This document shows positions 55,934-64,000 of a DNA stretch of 64,000 nucleotides, piece by piece. The position numbers were made by a program, and so were the translations under genes. This DNA comes from Neopestalotiopsis rosae (taxonomy: Eukaryota > Ascomycota > Sordariomycetes > Amphisphaeriales > Sporocadaceae): contig JALGAS010000006.1 of assembly GCA_023078685.1 (NCBI GenBank), forward strand, positions 4,650,001-4,714,000, given 5' to 3'. The number at the start of each line of letters is the position of its first letter. Positions within the stretch are counted from its first letter, which is position 1. The notes below the pieces were generated by a model that was not told where the DNA came from, searched no databases, and worked only from the letters and a program-made list of their open reading frames with translations.

Positions 55934-57606
55934 TCACCTATGGCCGCCACCATTCCAGTATCCATCGCCTCCGCCGGGGCTTCTGGGCGAGCTAAAGCTG
56001 CGATTCATCGGGCCTGGGCTTCCCGTCCTGTCCATAGCACTATACCCTCCGGCTTGTGGTCCTGGCGAGCCCATTCTCATAGAAGGGTTGGGCATCGACA
56101 TGTTCCGAGCCCCAGGCGAGGCTGGCAAGGGGAACTGAGGAGGTCCACCGGGACTCTGAGGGTGCACTGGCGACATCGGGCCGTAGCTGTTGTTGCGGGA
56201 TGGGTTTCCATAGGTAGGGCTCTGAGGGGAGTCCTGCATCAGAGGGACGGTAGCAGCAGCCCGCGCTCCGGGAGAACCCATTCCAGATGAGGTCGGGTCC
56301 CAACCATCCGAAGTGGTTGCGGGTCCGTGGAGACTCGAGCTGCTCAGCGAGTTACTCCGCGAGTCGGGAATGTTGTAAGCAGCAGTCGATACTACAGGTG
56401 TCTTGCTCATGGTGGCGGCATTATATTCTGCACCCTCGTAGCCGAGCGAATCGGGATTTCTGCCTTCCTTCTTGAACTGCTCGAGTTCGAGGCGCTCCCG
56501 CTCTTGGTTTGCGGCGTAAAGAGCAGCTTCCTGTTGACCTCGGCGTCTCTGCTTGAAGTAGTAGACCAGCAAGGCCGCCAGTGCAAGTCCAACAACGCCG
56601 GCAGCTCCGGCGTACACACCCGCCTTGGCACCCGATGACAGGTTATCCCACTTCTCGCTCAGCGACTCATCGTCATCTGCAGTAGCAGCGTTGTTGAGGT
56701 TATCGATTGCGGTTGAGTTGGAATCAGGGCTATCAAGACCTGCGTTAGCGAACCACGCACTGAAACTTCTGTGTATCTGTGTTTGTTAACTTACTCAGTG
56801 ATTGTGATGCTAGTATAGTCGCCGGTTCGATCGCCGTAGACGTATTCCTTGCCCGACGAGTAATCTTCCACTCTGGCGCTCTTGACGTACATGGTATAGG
56901 GACCAGCGTCGTAATCCGTAGCACCACCAGCCCATTCGATCGTTCCTGCTGCTTGACTGCTGTCACCGCCAGCCCAGATACCCATGGAAAGCTTCATTGG
57001 TGTCTGAGGGTAGTTTCGTGAATCATTGGCAGCGGCCGGCAGGAGCGTGCGGGCAAGCGTGCCATCAATCCACCATTCAAGCTTGTCCTTTGTCCACACG
57101 TTGGTGTAGTTGTGCCACTCGCTCTGAATGTTTCCACTGACTGTGTGGGATGCACCACTAGTGCTGTTGGTAACACCCTTGCCATAGTAGTTTGACTGAG
57201 CAATGTTTGTGTCGACGCCTCTGAATTCCCAATCCACCTCGTCCAGGTCATCGCTACCATAAACAATTGAGCTGATGATACCGGTGCCATTGGCAGCCTT
57301 CATGATGACTTCGGTCCTACCCCAGAAGAAATAAAAGTTGGAAGTCAAGGTTGGGGAATAACCCTTTTTGGAAATGGTAAAGGAGGCACCATTTTCAGCA
57401 TCATACCCAACGGTACCTGCTGAGGTATTCCAAAGACCGGTCGGCGGCGTTGAGTTGAAGACGAATGTGTGAGCAGTACCGAAAGCTGGGTCGGCAGGGC
57501 AGTCTTTCAAAGTCGGGTTACAAGCCGTGTATAGCTGGGCACTTGCTGGAGATGTGAGAGAAAGAAACAGCGCGGTGGCTGAACCCAACAGCGACCGTGG
57601 TAGCAT
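55934..57606 (-). CDS. Crh-type GH16 cell-wall glucan/chitin transglycosylase with membrane anchor
   Basis: Two exons (57606-56795 and 56729-55934) give 535 residues. Crh enzymes (yeast Crh1, Utr2) link chitin to beta-glucan in the wall. A signal peptide (1-23) is followed by the GH16 domain with the active-site motif DEVDWEF (Asp122 to Phe128; Glu123 nucleophile, Glu127 acid/base). WGRTEVIMKAA and EWHNYTNVWTKDKLEWWIDG are further landmarks. After a short acidic stalk a single transmembrane helix (about 308-328) and basic stop-transfer KQRRRG replace the usual GPI signal. A 200-residue Pro/Ser/Gly-rich cytosolic tail with many SP and SPGP motifs follows. The intron acceptor must be GATAG at 56730; it lies 19 nt after a CTAAC branch site and keeps the frame, whereas the nearer GCAG does not. 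Confidence 0.9.
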
Positions 57607-59813
57607 GTTGAAAAGTGATGTTCTCGTTAATGTCTTAGTCGAAGTATTATTCGATATTGTTTCTTTCAAAAGAGTGACAGTTGACTCTTGAATCAATCAA
57701 GATTGTGTTCGAAGCCGCAATATGAAGCGGGAGATGATATCAATAGCCCTTGTCTGAGCGCATGTCTCAAGGATAGGCGACGGTAATGAGTGTACGGCAG
57801 ACGCGCAAAACGTATACGCAGTACACGCTGTGTGAATGCCAAATGATGATGGTTCGAAGGAGGGAAAGACGACTGCGAAACAGGAACAAAGAGGTTTTGA
57901 CAGACAGGCCCCGGGATGCAGGGAGGGAACTATTGTAGTAGCACTACGGTGCAGGTAGGTACTCCAGCAACTAACTCCTGCAGGTGGATGCAGATCCCAG
58001 TGAAACTGGAGAAGGGAGGAAAACACCCGAGGGAAAAAAAAATGAAGGGTTTCAGATGGACCACCACGGTAGAGGAGTACCACCAAAGCCGTGAAATATT
58101 GTGAAATGATTTGCTGTTATGCGTGCGTATGACCTTTTTCGGCAGGTCCTCGAAAAGTACTTGCAGATGTCAAAGATAGTTGTTTGGGAGTCCCCTTTCA
58201 GACCGATGAATAAAGAGAGCGTGGTGTGCTGGGCAGTTGTAACAATCAACCCCTGGCGTCTATCTGCATGTGATGGCTATTATGCAGGAGGAGTACCTAG
58301 GAATGGCTTTGTTTATCGCCCAAAGCTTGCTGGTTATCCCTTATCCGAAGTAAAAATGAGAGGAGTTGAGGAGCAGGAAAACCACGGCAGTCTTCTTCAA
58401 TCGCGGATGAAGGAAGAAAAACAGCAAGTAGCCCTTGAAGCCCTTTTCCCCCTGGGACCCGCAAGCGGCAGTTCCCAAATGAGATAGGAGGCGGCGACAG
58501 CTCGTCCAATCGTCTATCTATCTGTCTGTCGGGTCTATCTGGTCAAACGAAGAAGCCATCCCGGTTTGCGAAATGATAGACCAAATCTCCCCCCCCCCAT
58601 CTCATATCCCCCTGTGAGACGGCGTTTCGTTCCTGCATTCGGCCAAGTTTCTTGTCCGTCCCGCTGGTTGGTGACCTGCGTTAAACCTTGGCTTGGCACG
58701 GCTCCGGTGGCGCCAGGGGACTGGCAAGGACTGGTGCATACTAGTACCACTATAAACCATGTCCATGGGCCGGCTATCTGTGACGAGCCCCTGAGCAATG
58801 GTCGGGTCCCATCAAAAGTCTGCCAGTTGGCCAGCAAATCGAATATCTTTCATCAATCTCCCGCCAACCACGTCGATGGCTTCTGTGGGGGCCATCTCCA
58901 GCGGGAAACTCGGCACCATCAGATATTCTAGTGTGGTGCACTACCAATTCTGTAATGAACAGGCCCAGACATGTATGCTTGTTGCGGGGATCATCAATCC
59001 TTGACCTTGTCTTTAATCTTAATCTTAAACCGGTCGGTTCTTCCCGACGATCGCGAAATCAACTTGTTTATATCCGAGGACAATACAATAGTAGGTAGTC
59101 GTACACGTCTTGTCGTCGACGATGACGAGCAACGAATCTTGATTTGCAGCATACTTTCAAAGTCCAAGGGACCATCATTAATCACTTTGCTGAAGCTTTC
59201 TTTGGCTGTTTGCCCTCGACTTTTTCTTGACATTGCCACAATCCATGTCCAGACATCTTGGCCAGGCCGCTAACCTACGCACGGCACATTGTAGATTGGG
59301 GATTATCGCACAAAAGCACCGTCAACAGCTGGACACTGCGTACGGCGAAAATCCCGAATCGATGTCTTTCACTTGAGATCTACACACATACAAGTGTCCA
59401 CAGTGGAGGGAATATGCCAAGATGAGTCGACCTCGCCTCATTCTTGACTTTATATATTTGAGCATACCAAGTTCAGTACCAGAACTCCTCTAGCTGAGCT
59501 TGGCAGTCACACTCGAGCAGTGTCTGGACCGTACACCTATCAAAGAAAAAGGAGTACAAAGAACTCACTCGCCAGGCAAGCACGGGGCACAATCATTTGT
59601 GTACAGCTCTATTGAGGCTATCTAGTGGCATCACTTCGCGAGTGAGTGCTCTTCTCTAGTGCAGAGTGTGTTCGTCGTTTCGTCATCTCGTCAGATTCAT
59701 AACATTGCCGGTTTCGTCTCGTTACTTCTGCACCCCACTAAGTATTGCTGGACTGGATTGACCAGGCAAGGTAGGTCACCAAAAGGGGGGTGTTGCAGTC
59801 AACAGCTGTCCAC
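57607..59813. other. Intergenic, no gene recognised
   Basis: About 2.2 kb between two minus-strand genes. It includes the Crh promoter and leader, where an ATG at 57773 opens a seven-codon upstream ORF. A run of about ten C residues lies near 58590. Plus-strand frames at 58119-58487 and 58566-58931 show no domain and are not called. Confidence 0.4.
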
Positions 59814-60665
59814 TTACAGCGACTCGATCTTCTTGAGGCACTCGGGGAACTCCTTCCAATCGTACATGATGACAGCTGCCTTGCACTCCTCTGTGAGGAG
59901 CTTGGCCATCTGCTCCATCTTCTCCTTGCCCTCCTCAATACCGTAGACACCAACGTAGCCAATGAGGGGAATGCCAGCACGCATGGCAGCAGTGGCGCCG
60001 CTCTTGCTGTCCTCGACGGTGACGGTGTCCTTGTTGGCAACGCCAAGCTTCTCGCAGGCAAAGTTGTAGATGGCGGGATCAGGCTTGCTGGAGGGCTTCT
60101 CCATGGAAGTAGCAGCGCTGAAGATGTGCTCGTCCTTGAAGTAGTGGTCGATTCCCGTCTTTTTGACACTGGCGACAACGCGGGGCTTGGCCGAGGTGCT
60201 GACAACGGACATCGGGTAGCCTTGCTGCTTAGCCCACTCAAGCTGCTCGGGAACACCAGGGCAAGGCTTGCACTTCTCGCTCAGCTTGGCAGTGACGGCG
60301 CCGAGCTCGCGGTCAACATAAGCATCAACCTCCTCGGGGGTCATGGAGAAGCCATGCTTCTTCTGGAGACCGACGAGCATGCCACGGAAGTTGTGGCCAA
60401 CAAAGTCTTCGAGGAGCTGGTCGACAGTGTATCGCTCGGGCTTGCCCCACTTCTCAAGGACCTCGTTGGTCAAGTCGGTGCAAGCCTCGAAGGCAAGACG
60501 CTCCGACAAGCAGAGGGTGTTGTCGCAGTCGAGCAGAATGTACTTGACCTGTTAAGCAGGAGATGAATTAGCAAAAAGCTCAGACAACAAGACATGCATG
60601 CCCGTGAGTATTCGCTATAATGTCAGTGGCAGAGTGTTGGGAGAGGTTCAACGTACACGAGGCAT
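59814..60665 (-). CDS. HAD-superfamily hydrolase, subfamily IA phosphatase
   Basis: Two exons give 247 residues: a first exon of only nine coding bases (60665-60657, Met-Pro-Arg), a 108-nt intron, and a second exon 60548-59814. The core has all HAD motifs. Motif I is LLDCDNTLCLSE (nucleophile Asp10, acid Asp12). Motif II is the Ser/Thr of SVVSTSAKP. Motif III is the Lys of KPSSKPDP. Motif IV is VEDSKSGATAA. A C1-type helical cap lies between motifs I and II (about residues 20-85). Such enzymes dephosphorylate small phosphosugars, polyol phosphates or phosphoglycolate; which one cannot be told. Without the tiny first exon the nucleophile would have no start codon upstream, which supports the splice. 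Confidence 0.88.
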
Positions 60666-61939
60666 TTTGGCGGTGACGTAACGTGTCGGCGTGGAATGTG
60701 GTTGAAGCGAGTTTGGGGACGAATGGGGAGTGATTGGGATCCGATGTGTGAACGGATTCCGTGTGTTGAATTTGAGTGAGGAGGACTAATGGAAACAGTC
60801 CAAGTCAAAGAAATGAGGAGATCGCTTGCTGAAATAGAAGAGGAACAGAGTGGCAGAAGCTGGGAAACCTGAATCACAGAAGAAGAAATAAATAAGCTGG
60901 GCTGACGGGCAGGGTTTCACGAAATGGATTCTTGTATCTCGTTACCGTCCGATTGTTGACTTTGGCAAGAGGCCTTCAGAAGCAAGAGCTCGATCATGCC
61001 CCTCCATTGGAGGCTGGGTGGGTACCTACTTGATCCAGGAAAAGCTAAAGGCGGGGTAGTGTGAGCCGTTATTGCCTGATGTGTATAGCTTTGGCCAATC
61101 AGAGTATCCGAGAACAGCATCCGCCTACACGTTTGTGGTTAGGGCAGCGACAATGGCCGGTGAGTCGCATGAAAGAGGGGCTTCCTGCAGGCTTTCGGTT
61201 TCCCAGTGGAAATAAAACGTTTCTGTCGCAAACATGCCGCCAATAATCTCCCCGTGTATTATTATGGATGCGAATATAAATGAACATGGTCTCTATCTGA
61301 TCGAAGCACCAAGAACAAACATGAATGGCAGCAGACATCTGTGTGAGGTAATTGTGATAAGGAAGTCCTATAAGTGCACAAATTGAACGCATGTTGGCAA
61401 TCATGCCATTGGCTTTGGCAGTTTGGTTGCCCTGAGTCGCCCTGCATTCAAGCGATTCGCGTTCATTGATGAGACAACCAACCACAACGGATGCACCAAG
61501 CAATCAGCCAAGGAATCCCGCATAATGCCGCTCGAAAACAAATGTCCTGAACCAAGGTCAGCTGAGTTCAAGAGATTTAGAGATATACTTTTAGATTTTT
61601 CGAGAATATCATTGCTTCTAATTGTCCAGAGTTTGAATCCTGCCTAGTCAAGTGTTTGCATTAGAGATCTCACAAACTCACGATGGAAATTGTGTTGGAG
61701 CTGATGTGAGCTATGACGTCAACACCTGTATCTGAGAGGCCAATACATGAACTCTGCGCATGAACAAAGCAGACACAATTGCCAATAACTAGCTACATGC
61801 GTGACTATGCCCAAGGTATATAGATGAAAGGCAGTCGACCCAGCAAATCCAAGGTGGACCATTCTGTAAAAATAGAAGCCCAAAGTAATGGTGGTGAGAC
61901 TGTTTCATCCACCAACCTCCAGGCCAATACGCTCCCACG
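60666..61939. promoter_or_regulatory. Divergent promoter region of HAD phosphatase and alcohol dehydrogenase
   Basis: No gene is recognised. A TATA-like GGTATATAG at 61815-61823 lies 117 bp before the dehydrogenase start and is its probable core promoter. A 134-codon minus-strand frame at 61503-61099 starts with TTG and has no domain. Confidence 0.45.
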
Positions 61940-63043
61940 ATGCCACCCATTCCCAAACAGATGAAAGCCGTTCAGGTAACGGATTACAGCAAACCCTATG
62001 TGATCAACAGCGTGTCCGTCCCGACCGATCTCGGATCCCATGACCTTCTGGTCAAGGTGGCCATCGCCTCGTATTGTCATACCGACTCCATGGTGGCTGG
62101 GGGAACCTTTGAAACAGCGTTGCCAGTGACGGGATCCCACGAGGGATCTGGAACCGTTACACAGATTGGATCCGAGGTGACTGACTTCAAGATCGGAGAC
62201 CGTGTCATGTGCGGCCTTCCTTTACATCCCTGCGGCGCTTGTCATGACTGCCTAGGGCCCGAGGAAAGTCACAGACAGTATTGCTCTCACATCACCGGCC
62301 ACGTCGGCGTCCACGTCAACGGCTGTTTCGCTGAGTACGTCAAGGTTGACGCACGTCACACAACACATCTCCCAGACGAGGTCAGTCTGCTCTCTGCTGC
62401 GCCATTGGCATGTGCCGGACGGACAATATGGCGAGGTGTACTCCAGACGGGCCTAAAGGCCGGCCAATCTCTGGCTATCGTGGGATCCGGAGGTGGTCTC
62501 GGTCATCTTGGTATTCAGTTTGCCAAAAAAGCCAAGGGTCTGAATGTGATTGCCATCGATGCCCGGGACGAGGGTCTAGAATTGTCGAAGAAAATCGGTG
62601 CTGATGTCGTGATTGATGCGCGCACGTCAAAATCAAAGATCGTTGCCGAAGTACAGGCAGTCACCGGCGGTGATGGTGCTGATGCCACTATTGTGCTGGC
62701 AGACGCAGACGACTCGGCTGCACTGGGCTGCGCTATCACTAGAATGCATGGCACTGTGGTCCAGATTGCACAGCCTGATGAGATCAAGATTCCGTTTCAG
62801 GAATTTGTCTTTCGCGATATTCACGTCAAGGGAAGTCTTCTGTGTTCACCGGAAGAGTCCAAGAGCATGTTGGAGGCGGTGGCAGAACACGGCATCAAGG
62901 TCAAGACGCATGAGTTCAACAGTTTGTACAAGATCAAGGAACTTATCGATCTCGTACACAGTGGAAAGGTGTCAGGCAAGGCAGTAGTTGTCGTTGACCC
63001 CGAGCAGATCAAAGCGGAAAAGAAATTGGGCGCAAAATTTTAA
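61940..63043 (+). CDS. Zinc-dependent alcohol dehydrogenase (MDR superfamily)
   Basis: This is a single exon of 367 residues. The enzyme should interconvert alcohols and aldehydes or ketones with NAD(H). Catalytic zinc ligands are Cys46 (SYCHTD), His67-Glu68 (GSHEG) and Cys158 (APLACAG). The structural-zinc lobe has Cys98, 101, 104 and 115; the last spacing is ten residues instead of the usual seven. The Rossmann loop is GSGGGLGHLG (182-191), and the acidic end of the next strand, AIDARDEG, favours NAD over NADP. Layout is like the yeast Adh1 branch but too divergent to be the main fermentative enzyme; substrate unknown. There are no introns, unlike most neighbours. The stop lies 86 bp from the end of the WD40 gene (convergent). 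Confidence 0.9.
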   Translation: MPPIPKQMKAVQVTDYSKPYVINSVSVPTDLGSHDLLVKVAIASYCHTDSMVAGGTFETALPVTGSHEGSGTVTQIGSEVTDFKIGDRVMCGLPLHPCGACHDCLGPEESHRQYCSHITGHVGVHVNGCFAEYVKVDARHTTHLPDEVSLLSAAPLACAGRTIWRGVLQTGLKAGQSLAIVGSGGGLGHLGIQFAKKAKGLNVIAIDARDEGLELSKKIGADVVIDARTSKSKIVAEVQAVTGGDGADATIVLADADDSAALGCAITRMHGTVVQIAQPDEIKIPFQEFVFRDIHVKGSLLCSPEESKSMLEAVAEHGIKVKTHEFNSLYKIKELIDLVHSGKVSGKAVVVVDPEQIKAEKKLGAKF

Positions 63044-63129
63044 CAGGTAAATTGTGATCAAAAGTGCTTTCTCTCGCGGCAATGGGTTGTCTATTTGATC
63101 GTGTCTTCGTTGAGAATTTAGCAAGAAAA

Positions 63130-64000
63130 TTAAGCCTCAAATGCAAGTACTACTCCGTCATCACCAGCCGTGATGACTCTTTCGCCGGAACCTCCTTGCA
63201 CGAAACCGAGGATACCGCCTCCCTCACCATCTCCTCTGTGACCTCGCCATTCCTTGACAAAGCCAGCCGCACTCGCCGAGCTCACGTTGCCGCTTGGGGT
63301 TGCGCCTCTGACATCCCATCTCTTCAAGACTCCATCCATGCCACAGCTGGTCAGCAGCCATCCATCGCCACTGCCCTGAACGAATTCCACCTTGACAACA
63401 CTGTACTCATCGTGTGCCTCCTTGATGTGTCTTCGCACAGCAAACCTCCTGGCTGTGTCGTAAATGGCGATACTGCCGTCAACACTGCCTGCGGCGAGCA
63501 GGCTCTGGGTAGGAGAGAAGGCAAGTGTCTCAATTCCGTCGCTCTGTGACTGCAGACTGGCCAGAATGGCACCGCCTTGACTTCCGCCGGCCTCGCCGCC
63601 CTTGGCCTTGGCCTTACTCTGCTTGCTGGATTGCGGCTGGGCCTGTGTCGATGCCGCGTTTCCTATCCGCGGTAGGGCAACAATCTTGACAACTCCGCCA
63701 GCTCCACCCACTGCAACAAAGGCGTTTTTCGGGTCGATTGCCACCGAGTACAGGCCACCTTCAACCTCAAAGCGCTGGTCAGCCCCAGTGAGTGAAACCA
63801 CCGTCTGTCCGTTCTCGTTGGTGAGTCCCTTGGCCGCAGCCTCGCCCCAAACGTCCCAGACGTTCAGAGAGCTGTCTTCGGCTACGGTTGCGAGGAACGT
63901 GCCGTCGGCGGACCATGCACCAGCTGTGCAAGAGGCGGGGTGCATGAAGTAGCTCTGCACGATCTGCAGAGGGTTCGAGGCGTCGGAAGCATCAATGGTG
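63130..64000 (-). CDS. sqt1: Sqt1/AAMP-like WD40 protein, 3' part
   Basis: The frame is open to the right edge of the window, so only the last about 290 residues are seen. Repeated WD40 strands are visible: CTAGAWSADGTFLATVAEDSSLNVWDV, LAFSPTQSLLAAGSVDGSIAIYD, LTSCGMDGVLKRWDVRG and GERVITAGDDGVVLAF. A Lys/Ala/Gly-rich insert (SKQSKAKAKGGEAGGSQ) sits in a loop. The arrangement resembles the C-terminal half of Sqt1 (human AAMP), the cytosolic chaperone of ribosomal protein uL16/Rpl10; in such short WD40 fragments other propeller proteins cannot be excluded. No intron is needed in the visible part. The N-terminus and start lie outside the window. Confidence 0.7.
   Translation of the reverse strand, partial: TIDASDASNPLQIVQSYFMHPASCTAGAWSADGTFLATVAEDSSLNVWDVWGEAAAKGLTNENGQTVVSLTGADQRFEVEGGLYSVAIDPKNAFVAVGGAGGVVKIVALPRIGNAASTQAQPQSSKQSKAKAKGGEAGGSQGGAILASLQSQSDGIETLAFSPTQSLLAAGSVDGSIAIYDTARRFAVRRHIKEAHDEYSVVKVEFVQGSGDGWLLTSCGMDGVLKRWDVRGATPSGNVSSASAAGFVKEWRGHRGDGEGGGILGFVQGGSGERVITAGDDGVVLAFEA

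Noticed and set aside
61560..61650. Possible tRNA T-arm (AGAGTTTGAATCCTGCCT)
   Set aside because: No matching acceptor stem, D arm or anticodon arm can be folded upstream.
1..64000. Secondary-metabolite cluster, transposon or CRISPR array
   Set aside because: No polyketide, peptide-synthetase or terpene backbone gene, no transposase or reverse-transcriptase motif, no terminal repeats and no regularly spaced repeats were seen on either strand.

Overview
The window looks like nuclear DNA of a filamentous ascomycete. Genes carry short GT-AG introns (about 50-130 nt) with CTAAC/CTGAC-like branch sites. Intergenic spaces are large, 5' leaders are long and pyrimidine-rich, and the gene set is typical of Pezizomycotina: an AspA/Cdc11 septin, RO10/dynactin p24, SHO1, a Lag1-type ceramide synthase, a Crh-type GH16 enzyme and a fused siroheme synthase. 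Sordariomycetes, possibly Hypocreales, is my inference from protein flavour only. I assembled 22 protein genes and one tRNA gene. For intron-containing genes the exon lengths sum to whole codons, which checks the splice models internally.

Left part (1-35 kb) is mostly conserved housekeeping. It holds a secreted Ser/Thr-rich lectin-like protein, a serine carboxypeptidase S10, a SPATA20/DUF255 thioredoxin-like protein, dynein light intermediate chain, the RES-complex splicing factor Ist3, an Hsv2-type PROPPIN, the septin, a Bax-inhibitor-1 family protein, ceramide synthase, tRNA-Thr(AGT), DASH subunit Spc19, a TauD-type dioxygenase, an AVT-family vacuolar amino-acid transporter and dynactin p24. 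Four of these serve the microtubule or septin cytoskeleton, but they are not arranged as a unit.

Middle (35-41.3 kb) is a 6.3-kb stretch without a recognisable gene. Its last 1.5 kb is almost free of ATG triplets and is best read as the long 5' leader of the osmosensor SHO1. Similar ATG-depleted leaders precede the septin and ceramide synthase genes.

Right part (43-58 kb) is rich in surface proteins of unknown role: a conserved secreted protein, a small Cys-rich secreted protein, a Gly-rich protein of unknown function, a GPI-anchored Ser/Thr-rich protein, a single-pass receptor-like pseudo-aspartic protease and a membrane-anchored Crh enzyme. A siroheme synthase lies inside this stretch. The end (59.8-64 kb) has a HAD phosphatase, a zinc alcohol dehydrogenase and the 3' part of an Sqt1/AAMP-like WD40 gene cut by the window edge.

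I found no transposon with a recognisable open frame, no CRISPR array, no rRNA and no secondary-metabolite backbone gene. The most distinctive signals are the ATG-free leaders, the structured trailer behind the tRNA, altered catalytic or binding motifs in several family members (DUF255, Hsv2, the pseudo-aspartic protease, the Met8-like domain) and the surface-protein run.
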